NCBI GenBank assembly: GCA_904419785.1
Contig: CAJFSY010000005.1
Location: forward strand, 1 to 64,000
Source: an uncultured Neglectibacter sp.
GTDB lineage: Bacteria > Bacillota > Clostridia > Oscillospirales > Acutalibacteraceae
Direction: 5' to 3'
DNA: 64,000 bases
Part shown: piece after piece, positions 51,588-59,909 of the stretch
How the letters are laid out: every line of letters starts with the position of its first letter
Position numbering within the stretch: the stretch's first letter is position 1
The notes under the pieces: generated by a model
What the model was told of the DNA's origin: nothing
What the model saw: the letters and a program-made list of their open reading frames with translations, nothing else
Databases searched by the model: none
Position numbers and translations under genes: made by a program

Positions 51588-52916
51588 GTGGCGTTTGAGG
51601 GTTTGGCGGAAAAGCTCAGCAATTCGTTTAAGAAGCTGCGGAGCAAGGGCAAGCTCACCGAAGCGGATGTAAAGGAAGCCATGCGGGAAGTGCGTTTGGC
51701 TTTGCTGGAAGCGGACGTCAACTATAAAGTGGCGAAAGAGTTCACCAAAAAGGTGACAGAGCGTGCGGTGGGATCGGAAGTGATGGAAAGCCTGACTCCC
51801 GCCCAGATGGTCATCAAGATCGTCAATGAAGAATTGACCAGCTTGATGGGCGGTACGGAAGAACGGCTGAAAATGCCTGCGCATCCTCCGGCGATCATCA
51901 TGATGTGCGGCCTGCAAGGCGCCGGTAAAACCACCCATGCCGCAAAGCTTGCTTACCAGTTGAAATCCCAGGGGCACCGGCCTTTGCTGGTGGCTGGCGA
52001 CATCTACCGTCCTGCGGCTATAAAACAGCTGCAGGTAGTGGGCGAAAAGGCGGGCGCGCCTGTTTTTGAAAGAGGCACCCAAGACCCGGTGGTCACTGCC
52101 CAGGAAGCGGTACGCCACGCCAAAGATTATGGCCACGACTACGTGATCATCGATACGGCCGGCCGGTTGCAGATCGACGAGCAGCTGATGGAAGAATTGC
52201 GCCGGGTGAAAGAGGCGGTTCAGCCCACGGATATTCTGCTGGTGGTGGACGCCATGACCGGCCAGGAAGCTGTAAACGTGGCCAAGTCTTTTGATGATCT
52301 TCTGGATATAACCGGTGTGATACTGACTAAGCTTGACGGCGATACTCGAGGCGGCGCGGCGCTTTCTGTAAAAGCGGTTACCGGCAAACCCATCAAGTAT
52401 GCTGGTACGGGTGAAAAACTTTCTGATTTGGAAGTGTTCCATCCCGACCGAATGGCCAGCCGTATTCTGGGCATGGGCGACGTTCTTACATTGATCGAGG
52501 ACGCCCAAATGAAGCTGGATGAGAAGGCCGCGGCCAAAACTGCCCAACGCCTGATGCAGAATAAGATGGACCTCAACGACTTGTTGGAACAGTTCCAGCA
52601 GGTGAAAAAGATGGGCCCGCTCAAGGGGATACTTTCCAAACTGCCGGGTGTGGGGAACAAGCTGGATGATGTGGACATTGACGACCGCGTGATGGACCGC
52701 AGTGCCGCCATCATCCTTTCCATGACGCCTTATGAGCGTTCCCATCCCGATTGTTTGAACGCTTCCCGCAAAAAGCGGATCGCTGCCGGATGTGGGATGA
52801 AGGTGGAAGATGTGAACCGCCTGCTGACCCAGTTCCGTCAGACGCAGAAACTGATGAAGCATTTCGGCGGTATGAGCAAAGGCAAACGCCGCCGAATACC
52901 CAACGTTCCCCACTGA
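51588..52916 (+). CDS. ffh: Signal recognition particle protein Ffh
   Basis: 442 residues from GTG after AGGAGGGGAAG. The N-domain helices lead to the GTPase (G1 MCGLQGAGKTTHAAKLA near residue 105, G3 DTAGRL, G4 TKLDGDTRGG) and a methionine-rich M domain (LRRVKEAVQ..., MKHFGGMSKG). It binds signal peptides of nascent proteins and the SRP RNA, whose gene was not found in the window. The C-terminal tail after GKRRR is short. It is followed by ribosomal-protein and RNA-processing genes. Confidence 0.97.
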   Translation: MAFEGLAEKLSNSFKKLRSKGKLTEADVKEAMREVRLALLEADVNYKVAKEFTKKVTERAVGSEVMESLTPAQMVIKIVNEELTSLMGGTEERLKMPAHPPAIIMMCGLQGAGKTTHAAKLAYQLKSQGHRPLLVAGDIYRPAAIKQLQVVGEKAGAPVFERGTQDPVVTAQEAVRHAKDYGHDYVIIDTAGRLQIDEQLMEELRRVKEAVQPTDILLVVDAMTGQEAVNVAKSFDDLLDITGVILTKLDGDTRGGAALSVKAVTGKPIKYAGTGEKLSDLEVFHPDRMASRILGMGDVLTLIEDAQMKLDEKAAAKTAQRLMQNKMDLNDLLEQFQQVKKMGPLKGILSKLPGVGNKLDDVDIDDRVMDRSAAIILSMTPYERSHPDCLNASRKKRIAAGCGMKVEDVNRLLTQFRQTQKLMKHFGGMSKGKRRRIPNVPH

Positions 52917-52951
52917 GAACGGCAGGCGCTGGCCTGTGAAGAATTTGTTTG

Positions 52952-52985
52952 GATATTGCCGGGGCTTGCCCCGTGAACAATATTG
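52952..52985 (+). promoter_or_regulatory. Hairpin in the ffh-rpsP intergenic region
   Basis: ATATTG-CCGGGGC-TTG-CCCCG-TGAA-CAATAT: GC core inside an AT outer stem, without T run. Possibly an RNA processing or translational control element ahead of rpsP. Confidence 0.5.
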
Positions 52986-53049
52986 CCTGGTCAGCCGGGC
53001 GCGAGAGTTTTTTAATATTATTTTTATCAATATTTTGGAGGAATGAATC

Positions 53050-53292
53050 ATGGCAGTTAAGATCAGACTGAGAAGAATGGGCGCTAAGAAATCTCCTTTC
53101 TACCGCATCGTTGTGGCAGATTCCCGTTTCCCCCGTGACGGCCGTTTCATCGAGGAGATCGGCTATTACAACCCCATGGAAGAGCCCAGCGTAGTGAAGG
53201 TAGATCCTGAGAAGGCTAAGAAGTGGCTGGCAAACGGCGCTCAGCCCACCGATACTGTGAAAGCACTGTTCAAGAAGCACGGCGTGATCTAA
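53050..53292 (+). CDS. rpsP: 30S ribosomal protein S16
   Basis: 80 residues, typical for S16 ([26 protein letters not shown]... pattern). It is an early assembly protein of the small subunit. TTTGGAGGAATGAATC precedes ATG. The order ffh-rpsP-khpA-rimM-trmD is conserved across Firmicutes. Confidence 0.97.
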   Translation: MAVKIRLRRMGAKKSPFYRIVVADSRFPRDGRFIEEIGYYNPMEEPSVVKVDPEKAKKWLANGAQPTDTVKALFKKHGVI

Positions 53293-53325
53293 ATTCTCGC
53301 CAGCCTTTTGAAAGGAGCAAGCAGT

Positions 53326-53556
53326 ATGGAGGCGTTACTGAAAGCCATTGCTTCCGGTTTGGTAGAGAAGCCGGAGGAGATCGTCGTGACCAGCGAGGAG
53401 CAGGAAAACGGTACTACCGTGTATCATCTCCATGTGGCTGAAGACGATATGGGCCGTGTTATCGGCAAGCAGGGCCGCATCGCAAAAGCGATCCGAGTGG
53501 TCATGCGCGCGGCGGCTACCCGCAACGAACAAAAGATCATGGTCGAAATCGACTGA
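53326..53556 (+). CDS. khpA: KH-domain RNA-binding protein KhpA
   Basis: 76 residues from ATG after AAAGGAGCAAGC. A single KH domain with the GxxG loop (DDMGRVIGKQGRIAKAIR). The protein partners with KhpB (Jag) to bind RNAs and influences cell elongation in streptococci. Neighbour order supports the name. An in-frame ATG six codons earlier is less well placed. Confidence 0.93.
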   Translation: MEALLKAIASGLVEKPEEIVVTSEEQENGTTVYHLHVAEDDMGRVIGKQGRIAKAIRVVMRAAATRNEQKIMVEID

Positions 53557-53610
53557 GCAGAGAAGGGCGCAAGCCCTTTTTTGTTTATCCGGGAACGGGA
53601 GGGACTATCG

Positions 53611-54135
53611 ATGAAAAAACAATTTTTGGAAGCCGGAAAGATCGTGCGCACCCATGGCATCCGTGGAGAACTGGTTTTGGAACCTTGGGCGGATTCCCCA
53701 GAATTCTTGGCGGAGATAAAGCGTCTGTATTTCGACGGCGGGAAAACAGATGCCGGCTTGCTGGCCAGCAGGGTCCATAAAGGCCGGCTGCTCATCACTC
53801 TGCGGGGGGTCACCACCGTAGAGCAGGGGGATGCCCTGCGTGGAAAGGTGCTCTACCTGGACCGGGCGGATGTACAGCTGGAAGAAGGCCAGGTGTTCCT
53901 TCAGGATATGATCGGTTTGAAAGCGGTGGATGGTACCACGGGCCGGGAATATGGCGAGCTGAAAGAAGTGCTCCCCACAGGGGCCAATGATGTATACCGC
54001 ATTGTGGACCGGGACGGGAAAGAGTATTTATTCCCTGCGGTGAAGCATATGGTAAAGCGGATCAGCGTGGAAGATGGCGTTATTGAACTGCTGCCGATTC
54101 CAGGCATTTTTGATGAGGAAGGGGAGGAAGCTTGA
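53611..54135 (+). CDS. rimM: Ribosome maturation factor RimM
   Basis: 174 residues. The N-terminal AGKIVRTHGIRGELVLEPW and the C-terminal PRC-barrel segment (LLPTGANDVYRIV..., ELLPIPGIF) are diagnostic. RimM assists maturation of the 16S 3' domain. The ATG after GGGAGGGAC is chosen over an upstream in-frame start. trmD starts directly after its stop codon. Confidence 0.96.
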   Translation: MKKQFLEAGKIVRTHGIRGELVLEPWADSPEFLAEIKRLYFDGGKTDAGLLASRVHKGRLLITLRGVTTVEQGDALRGKVLYLDRADVQLEEGQVFLQDMIGLKAVDGTTGREYGELKEVLPTGANDVYRIVDRDGKEYLFPAVKHMVKRISVEDGVIELLPIPGIFDEEGEEA

Positions 54136-54876
54136 ATGCGCGTGGACATTCTGAGCCTCTTTCCTGAGATGTTCCCCCCTGTCTTGGGCCACAGCATTGT
54201 GGGACGTGCCCGGAAAAAGGGTATTTTGCAAGTCTGCTGTCACCAGCTCCGGGATTTTTCACCAGATTTTCGAGGCCGGGTGGATGACACTGTGTTCGGT
54301 GGGGGAAAAGGAATGCTTCTGGCGGCAGAGCCCTTTGCCAGAGGGATCGACGAGATCAGCGCACATCTGGGATGGCGGCCGCATATCCTGTATATGTCCC
54401 CAAGAGGAAAAGTTCTTTCCCAACAAGACGCCAAACGTCTGGCCAGAGAGCCGGGCCTGCTTATTCTCTGCGGCCATTACGAGGGCGTAGATGAAAGGCT
54501 TTTGGAGGAATATGGCGTGGAGGAGATCTCCGTGGGGGATTACGTGCTGACTGGCGGAGAGCTGCCGGCTATGATTTTGACGGATGCCGTCAGCAGGATG
54601 CTGCCAGGGGTGCTTTCTGAGGAAGTGTGTTTTACCGAAGAAAGCCATTATTCCGGCTTGCTGGAATATCCCCAGTATACCAGACCGGAAGTGTGGCGGG
54701 GCCGTCCTGTGCCGGAGGTGCTTCTTTCGGGTCATCACGAGAACATACGAAAGTGGCGGCGGGGGCAGGCGCTGGCCATTACCCGGCAGAACCGCCCAGA
54801 TTTATGGGAGCGGTTAGAGTTGACAAAGGAAGATCGGAAACTTTTGGAAACATTGGATGAAACGCCGGAATTTTAA
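54136..54876 (+). CDS. trmD: tRNA (guanine37-N1)-methyltransferase
   Basis: 246 residues. The trefoil-knot methyltransferase signature is complete: LSLFPEMF at the start, ILCGHYEGVDERL near residue 113 and ISVGDYVLTGGELPAM near 133. It methylates G37 next to the anticodon to prevent frameshifting. No bases separate it from rimM, indicating translational coupling. Confidence 0.97.
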   Translation: MRVDILSLFPEMFPPVLGHSIVGRARKKGILQVCCHQLRDFSPDFRGRVDDTVFGGGKGMLLAAEPFARGIDEISAHLGWRPHILYMSPRGKVLSQQDAKRLAREPGLLILCGHYEGVDERLLEEYGVEEISVGDYVLTGGELPAMILTDAVSRMLPGVLSEEVCFTEESHYSGLLEYPQYTRPEVWRGRPVPEVLLSGHHENIRKWRRGQALAITRQNRPDLWERLELTKEDRKLLETLDETPEF

Positions 54877-54906
54877 TTTTTCGTATAGAAAAGGGAAAAA
54901 GTTCCT

Positions 54907-54954
54907 ATGCTGATAGTGTCCTCCACACACAGCATATGGTGGTGGAGTGTTTTT
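54907..54954 (+). terminator. Terminator after trmD with an overlapping alternative hairpin
   Basis: CTCCAC (54921-54926) pairs with GTGGAG (54942-54947), followed by TGTTTTT. An alternative TATGCTG (54908-54914) / CAGCATA (54930-54936) pairing overlaps it, so the two hairpins are mutually exclusive. Confidence 0.6.
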
Positions 54955-55065
54955 CACAGCGGCACAATGGGCAAAAAGTTTTCCACATCGCCAACAAGAT
55001 GCACAAATGAAGCGTGAAAAAGATCGCGTTGCGCTGTTCAGGAATCCAAAAATCGGGAATGTGTG

Positions 55066-55093
55066 TTGACGGCGGCAGGAAATATGCTATAAT
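55066..55093 (+). promoter_or_regulatory. Promoter of the HPr gene
   Basis: TTGACG (55066-55071), 16-bp spacer, TGC-TATAAT (55088-55093). In the remaining 54877-55186 interval only the hairpins above were seen. Confidence 0.7.
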
Positions 55094-55186
55094 GGATTTA
55101 AATTCCAAATACTTTGCGCCCGTTAGACCTATTTTTTGCGGTGGCAGAAAAACCCTTTTATAAATTTTGTAGGAGAGTGAATTTGC

Positions 55187-55450
55187 ATGTGTGCTAAAGA
55201 AGTATTGGTCCAGAATCAGGTTGGCCTTCATGCCCGTCCGGCTACGTTCTTTATCCAGAAGGCTAACGAGTTCAAGTCTTCCATCTGGGTTGAGAAGGAA
55301 GAGAGAAGGGTCAATGCAAAGAGCCTTCTCGGTGTTTTGAGCCTTGGCATTGTTGGCGGTGTTTCTATCCGTATTATCGCTGATGGCGCCGATGAAGAGC
55401 AGGCTGTGGACGCCCTGGTGGAACTGGTCAATTCTGGTTTTGCCGAATAA
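55187..55450 (+). CDS. ptsH: HPr-family phosphocarrier protein
   Basis: 87 residues. The phosphorylated His15 (NQVGLHARPATFF) and the regulatory Ser46 (NAKSLLGVLSLG) are both present. HPr relays phosphate in the sugar phosphotransferase system, and Ser46-phospho-HPr is the corepressor of CcpA in Firmicutes. Because His15 is intact it is not Crh, which has a Gln there. No ptsI is adjacent; it is a single-gene transcript with its own promoter and terminator. AGGAGAGTG precedes ATG. Confidence 0.9.
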   Translation: MCAKEVLVQNQVGLHARPATFFIQKANEFKSSIWVEKEERRVNAKSLLGVLSLGIVGGVSIRIIADGADEEQAVDALVELVNSGFAE

Positions 55451-55481
55451 GAGTCCATTTCATACAGGCAGATTAAAGCTG

Positions 55482-55512
55482 AAAAGCACCGCTTAAAAGC
55501 GGTGCTTTTTTC
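55482..55512 (+). terminator. Terminator after the HPr gene
   Basis: AAAAGCACCGCTT, short AA loop, AAGCGGTGCTTTTTT. Confidence 0.88.
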
Positions 55513-55538
55513 GTAAGGACAAGTTGGGTGGTGATTAC

Positions 55539-57425
55539 ATGGACCAAGCTGAAAAAAAGAAAGAGTTGCGCCGTAAGGCTATGAAGCTTCCCTTGAGCCC
55601 GGGCGTGTATCTGATGCATGACAAAAGCGGCCAGATCATCTATATTGGAAAAGCCAAAGCTTTAAAAAACCGAGTAAGTCAGTATTTCGGCTCGGAAAAA
55701 AACCATGATAATAAAGTGCGCCGCATGGTGGCCAATGTGGATTGGTTCGAGTATATCGTTACCGACAGCGAGTTTGAGGCTTTGGTGCTGGAAAGCAGCC
55801 TGATCAAGCAAAACCAGCCCAAATATAATATTCTCTTGAAGGATGACAAGGGCTACAGCTATATCCGTGTCAGCGGAGGCCCTTGGCCCCGGATTACTGA
55901 GGTGAAAAAGGTGGAGGACGATGGCGCTAAATATATCGGCCCGTATATGAGTTCCTGGTCCATTAAGCAGACCATCGATTCCGCCCGCAAAATCTTCAAG
56001 CTCCCCGACTGTAACCGGAAGTTCCCTCAGGATTTTGGGAAAGGCCGTCCCTGCCTCAATTATTATATCAAGCAGTGCTGCGCTCCTTGCCGCGGGAAAG
56101 TCAGCGAGGAGGAATATAACGAGGCGTTCCAGGAAGCCTTGGATTTTATTAAAGGCGGGAGTTCCACCTCGGTAAAATCTCTGACGGAAAAAATGGAACA
56201 AGCTGCCGAAAATCTGGAATTTGAGCTGGCGGCCCGGCTTCGGGACAGGATCAACGCCATCAGCATGATGCGGGCCCGGCAAAAAGTAGTGGCCAGCCGT
56301 GTGGAGGAACAGGACGTGTTCGCCTTGGCCCAGGGAGAATCTCATACAGCCTTTGAGGTGTTTCGGTTTACAGGGAACAAACTCAGCGACCGGGAAAGCT
56401 TTCTTACCGAGGGTTTAGAACCTGACCCGGAAGCGCGCTCGGAATTTTTGCGGCAGTATTACGCTATCCGTGACAGGATACCGCCATTGATTGTGTTGGA
56501 CGGCGCCATTGAGGATGAAGAACTGCTGACGCGGTGGCTGTCGGAACGGCGGGGGAAAACGGTGAAACTGCTGGTACCTCAGCGGGGAGACCAGGCGCAG
56601 CTGGTGCAGATGTGCCGCCAAAACGCCGCGGAGCATATTGCCAGGCAAGCCGGCACTTCCGGGCGGGATGCTTCGGCGCTGGATGAGCTGCGCCGGCTGC
56701 TTGGGCTGGAAAAGGTCCCGGCGTATATCGAGTCTTACGATATCTCCAACTTGGCTGGAGGGGAGAACGTGGCGGGCATGGTGGTGTTTGAGAACGGCCG
56801 GCCGCTGAAATCCGCTTATCGGAAATTTAAGATCAAAACCGTAGTGGGGCAAGACGACTATGGCTCTATGCGGGAAGTGATCCGGCGCAGGTTTGAAGAG
56901 TATAAAGCTTGCCAGCGCAAAGGTGAACAGGATGGCTTTGGCCGTATGCCCGACCTAATTCTTTTGGACGGCGGCAAAGGCCATGTGGCGGCGGTCCAAC
57001 CCTTATTGGAAGAGATGGGGATACAGGTGCCTTTGTTCGGTATGGTGAAGGATGACCATCACCGCACCAGGGCCATTGCCCTTACCGGGGGAGAGATCGC
57101 CATCAGTTCTTACCGCCGGGCCTTTACTTTGGTCAGTTCCATCCAGGACGAAGTTCACCGGTTCGCCATTGGATATCACAGGCAGCAGCGAAAAAAGACA
57201 GCGGTGTCCTCTACGCTGACCTCTATTGAAGGCATCGGGGAGACGCGAGCGAAGGCCTTGCTGCGTCATTTCAAAACAGTTACGGCTATCAGCGAGGCGG
57301 ATTTGGCCGAACTGGAAGGCGCCCCAGGCATGACAAAACCCGCTGCCCGCCGCGTGTGGGAATATTTTCACTCGAAAGAGGGGGAAAATAGCGGAAATTC
57401 CGGGGAAATTCCGCTAAACGGTTGA
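55539..57425 (+). CDS. uvrC: Excinuclease ABC subunit C
   Basis: 628 residues. The N-terminal GIY-YIG nuclease (GVYLMHDKSG, IIYIGKAKALKNRVSQYF near residue 28) makes the 3' incision. A UVR motif (EKMEQAAENLEFELAARLRD near 210), the RNase H-like C-terminal nuclease and a terminal helix-hairpin-helix pair (IEGIGETRAKALLRHFKTV) follow. It is recruited by UvrB to damaged DNA. Ahead of rsmD and coaD. Confidence 0.96.
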   Translation: MDQAEKKKELRRKAMKLPLSPGVYLMHDKSGQIIYIGKAKALKNRVSQYFGSEKNHDNKVRRMVANVDWFEYIVTDSEFEALVLESSLIKQNQPKYNILLKDDKGYSYIRVSGGPWPRITEVKKVEDDGAKYIGPYMSSWSIKQTIDSARKIFKLPDCNRKFPQDFGKGRPCLNYYIKQCCAPCRGKVSEEEYNEAFQEALDFIKGGSSTSVKSLTEKMEQAAENLEFELAARLRDRINAISMMRARQKVVASRVEEQDVFALAQGESHTAFEVFRFTGNKLSDRESFLTEGLEPDPEARSEFLRQYYAIRDRIPPLIVLDGAIEDEELLTRWLSERRGKTVKLLVPQRGDQAQLVQMCRQNAAEHIARQAGTSGRDASALDELRRLLGLEKVPAYIESYDISNLAGGENVAGMVVFENGRPLKSAYRKFKIKTVVGQDDYGSMREVIRRRFEEYKACQRKGEQDGFGRMPDLILLDGGKGHVAAVQPLLEEMGIQVPLFGMVKDDHHRTRAIALTGGEIAISSYRRAFTLVSSIQDEVHRFAIGYHRQQRKKTAVSSTLTSIEGIGETRAKALLRHFKTVTAISEADLAELEGAPGMTKPAARRVWEYFHSKEGENSGNSGEIPLNG

Positions 57426-57492
57426 CAGATTGGCTGTTTGATGGGATAATAAAGCGGATATACCATAATTAGCTTTTTGCTGGGAGAATGCC

Positions 57493-58059
57493 ATGCGGAT
57501 TATCACCGGTTCCAAAAGAGGAAAAAAACTGGTCACTTTAGAGGGCGAACAAGTGCGCCCTACCACTGACCGGGTGAAAGAGTCTTTGTTCAATATCTTG
57601 CAGTTCCAGTTGGAAGGCCGGCGTTTTTTGGATTTGTTCGCAGGCTCCGGCCAGATCGGCTTGGAGGCTTTGAGCCGGGGCGCCGCGTTTGCGGTGTTTG
57701 TGGATTCCTCAAAGGAATCTATCCGGGTAGTAGAGAAGAATCTCCAGTCTACAGGCTTTGAAAGCCAGGCGAAAGTGGTTATGGCAGATTATGCTTCCTA
57801 TCTGCGGGGCTGCCGGGAACGGTTCGATATCGCGTTCTTAGACCCGCCTTACCATACAGGGCTTTTGGAAAAGGCGCTGCCTGAGGTGGCGGAGCGGATG
57901 AATCCGGGCGGGGTAATCCTTTGTGAGCATCCCAAAGATGAGACTTTACCTGAAACAGCTGGAATGTTTGTGCGGCAGAAGTGTTACCGCTATGGAAAAA
58001 TTATGCTTACCGCCTATCGCCAGCCGGTAGCGGATGAAGAAGGGGAAACAGAGGAATGA
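57493..58059 (+). CDS. rsmD: 16S rRNA (guanine966-N2)-methyltransferase
   Basis: 188 residues, starting MRIITGSKRGKKL, with the SAM-binding FLDLFAGSGQIGLEALSRGA near residue 41 and the N-methyltransferase motif FLDPPYH near 115. The neighbour coaD, 33 bases downstream, is its normal partner in Firmicutes. RBS GGGAGAATGCC. Confidence 0.95.
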   Translation: MRIITGSKRGKKLVTLEGEQVRPTTDRVKESLFNILQFQLEGRRFLDLFAGSGQIGLEALSRGAAFAVFVDSSKESIRVVEKNLQSTGFESQAKVVMADYASYLRGCRERFDIAFLDPPYHTGLLEKALPEVAERMNPGGVILCEHPKDETLPETAGMFVRQKCYRYGKIMLTAYRQPVADEEGETEE

Positions 58060-58092
58060 CTTTGTTGTCACTTCGTTAAGGAGAGAAATACC

Positions 58093-58587
58093 ATGAAACT
58101 TGCGGTTTATCCTGGCAGTTTTGATCCTGTTACTTTAGGGCATCTTGATATTATTGTGCGGGCCAGCAGAATTTTTGACAAGCTCATTGTGGGGGTACCC
58201 ACCAATCCGGAAAAGCACGCCAGCTTTACAGTGGAAGAGCGCATGGAACTTTTGCGCCAGGCCACCCAGGCGGAACATTTACAGAATGTGGAGATCGACC
58301 GGGTGGACGGCTTGCTGGCGGATTACGCCAGGCGCCAAGGCGCTATGGTTGTCATTAAGGGATTGCGGGCACTGTCTGATTTTGAATATGAGTTTCAGCA
58401 GGCTTTGACGAATAAAAAGCTGAATCCTGAGCTGGAGACCATGTTTTTGGCCACCAGCGCGGAGAATATGTTTTTAAGTTCCAGCATGGTCAAACAGGTG
58501 GCGGGCTTTGGCGGGGATATCTCCCCCTTTGTGCCGGCGTGCATTTTGAGCACGATCGAAGAAAGGCTGTGCGGCCAGCTAAGATAA
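58093..58587 (+). CDS. coaD: Phosphopantetheine adenylyltransferase
   Basis: 164 residues. The nucleotidyltransferase motif AVYPGSFDPVTLGHLDI is at residues 4-20 and the ISSTKxR-like motif is represented by LSSSMVKQV. It converts 4'-phosphopantetheine to dephospho-CoA. It is followed by a GC-rich hairpin (58596-58618) without T run, then a coiled-coil gene. Confidence 0.96.
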   Translation: MKLAVYPGSFDPVTLGHLDIIVRASRIFDKLIVGVPTNPEKHASFTVEERMELLRQATQAEHLQNVEIDRVDGLLADYARRQGAMVVIKGLRALSDFEYEFQQALTNKKLNPELETMFLATSAENMFLSSSMVKQVAGFGGDISPFVPACILSTIEERLCGQLR

Positions 58588-58595
58588 GCTTTTCT

Positions 58596-58618
58596 GGGAC
58601 ACGGTTTTTGCCGTGCCC
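58596..58618 (+). other. Intergenic hairpin without T run
   Basis: GGG-A-CACGG, loop TTTTTG, CCGTG-CCC. Lies between coaD and the coiled-coil gene; it could protect or process the mRNA. Confidence 0.55.
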
Positions 58619-58693
58619 ATAGAATAGAGCGCTTTCTCCACCCAAAGGAAATACACTTTGGGGAAGAGCGGAAAAGAAAGGAATGGGTTCACC

Positions 58694-59173
58694 ATGAGCA
58701 ACAATCAGGCTACCATTGAGGATTTGATCGACGAGATGTATGACGTTCTGGACAAGGGCTGGAAAATGCCCCTCTCTGCCGGCAAGATGTTTGTAGACGG
58801 GGAAGAGGTGCGTCAGATCTTGGATGAGATCAAGGAAGAGATCCCCTCGGAGGTGCGCAAAGCGAAGGCGATCGTGGCGGACCGTGCCCAGATTATCAGC
58901 GAAGCTCAGCGGGAAGCTGAGACGATCATTCGGGTAGCGGAAGAAAAAGCTAAGGCACTTGTAAACCAAGAGGAGATCGTCCGGCAGGCCCAGGCAAAAG
59001 CAAACGAGCTGATTGCCCAGGCGCAGGCAAAATTTAAGGAGATGCGTAAGGCCAGCAATGATTATGTGGATGATTTGATGCGCCGTACAGATGAGTCGCT
59101 TTCTGAAAATCTGGCCGAGTTGCGCAAAACTCGCCAGAACATTAAGACTTCTCAGCGAAACTCACAAATCTGA
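58694..59173 (+). CDS. Coiled-coil protein of unknown function
   Basis: 159 residues, all helical. After a short head (IEDLIDEMYDVLDKGWKMPL) there is a long charged coiled coil rich in Ala, Glu, Lys and Gln (about residues 50-125), similar in character to V-ATPase subunit H or ATP-synthase subunit b stalks, though no membrane segment is present. The ATG after a well-spaced AAAGGAATGGG is used. Its position after coaD has been seen in related clostridia, by recollection only. It may help cell division or be a DivIVA-like scaffold; this is inference. Confidence 0.7.
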   Translation: MSNNQATIEDLIDEMYDVLDKGWKMPLSAGKMFVDGEEVRQILDEIKEEIPSEVRKAKAIVADRAQIISEAQREAETIIRVAEEKAKALVNQEEIVRQAQAKANELIAQAQAKFKEMRKASNDYVDDLMRRTDESLSENLAELRKTRQNIKTSQRNSQI

Positions 59174-59216
59174 GAAAAACTGTTTGTAGAGATACAATAA
59201 AAATTGATAATTTTTA

Positions 59217-59254
59217 AAATTCCCCTCACTAGATATAGTGAGGGGAATTTTTGT
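59217..59254 (+). terminator. Terminator after the coiled-coil gene
   Basis: AAAATTCCCCTCACT (59217-59231) pairs with AGTGAGGGGAATTTTT (59237-59252). In the remainder of 59174-59473 are the mraZ promoter and MraZ boxes. Confidence 0.88.
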
Positions 59255-59321
59255 TCCCACACCATAAGTTCAAACATAGCTTCGAGTCTAGGAAATTCCT
59301 GGGTTTTCCAGGATTTCTGGG

Positions 59322-59350
59322 TTGCTTTTAAAGGGGAGATGCTTTATAAT
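59322..59350 (+). promoter_or_regulatory. mraZ: Promoter of the mraZ division cluster
   Basis: TTGCTT (59322-59327), 17-bp spacer, TATAAT (59345-59350). Confidence 0.7.
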
Positions 59351-59362
59351 AAATGGCATCAG

Positions 59363-59419
59363 GTGGGTGAAAGTGGGTGAAAGTTCCACGTTGTGGGTGA
59401 AAAAGTGGTTGAAAGTGCC
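59363..59419 (+). promoter_or_regulatory. MraZ-binding repeats
   Basis: GTGGG repeats at 59363, 59373 and 59393 are each followed by TGAAA, in 10-bp register, with an imperfect copy (GTTCC) at 59383. Two further degenerate copies (GTGGT 59405, GTGCC 59415) are shifted by two bases. This matches the array of five-base boxes with five-base spacers to which MraZ rings bind for self-repression. Confidence 0.85.
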
Positions 59420-59473
59420 ACGAAATCCCCGAAAAGCAATTCGTCCCCCTGAAAGTGGAAAGGGAAAGCGCTT

Positions 59474-59893
59474 ATGTTGACGGGTGAGTATCAACATAAT
59501 ATGGACTTAAAGGGCCGGGTGACGGTACCTTCCAAGTTCCGTGAAGACCTGGGCGACACGTTTTATGTGTGCAAAGGTCTTGACGGCTGTCTTTTTCTGC
59601 TCTCCCGCGCCCAATGGGACAAGCTGGTGGAAAAGGTTTCCGCTATTCCTTTGGCCCAGGGCAAGGGTATCCAGCGCTATTTCTTTTCCGGCGCCGCCGA
59701 AGTGGAACCGGATAAGCAGGGGCGCATCTTGATTCCCCAGAACCTGCGGGAGCACGCCGGTTTGGAAAAAGACGTGACTGTGATCGGCGCGGCGGTGCGG
59801 GCGGAGATATGGGATACGGCTCGTTGGAACGCTTATAACGAGAGCCAGACCGATGAAGCCATCGAGGCTTCCATGAACCTCCTGGACTTCTAA
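59474..59893 (+). CDS. mraZ: Transcriptional regulator MraZ
   Basis: 139 residues with two MraZ/SpoVT-type beta domains: LTGEYQHNMDLKGRVTVPSK at the start and SGAAEVEPDKQGRILIPQ near residue 72. It forms rings that bind the GTGGG boxes upstream and represses the division and cell-wall cluster. GGAAAGGG precedes ATG; rsmH follows after 16 bases. Confidence 0.96.
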   Translation: MLTGEYQHNMDLKGRVTVPSKFREDLGDTFYVCKGLDGCLFLLSRAQWDKLVEKVSAIPLAQGKGIQRYFFSGAAEVEPDKQGRILIPQNLREHAGLEKDVTVIGAAVRAEIWDTARWNAYNESQTDEAIEASMNLLDF

Positions 59894-59909
59894 AATTAAG
59901 AGGTGGCGT

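Noticed and set aside
51363-53051. 562-codon open frame opposite ffh and ylxM
   Set aside because: Antisense shadow caused by codon bias of ffh; no start signal and no recognised motif.
59363-59419. GTGGGTGAAA repeats considered as a CRISPR array or minisatellite
   Set aside because: Ten-base period, no spacers and position at the mraZ promoter match MraZ boxes.
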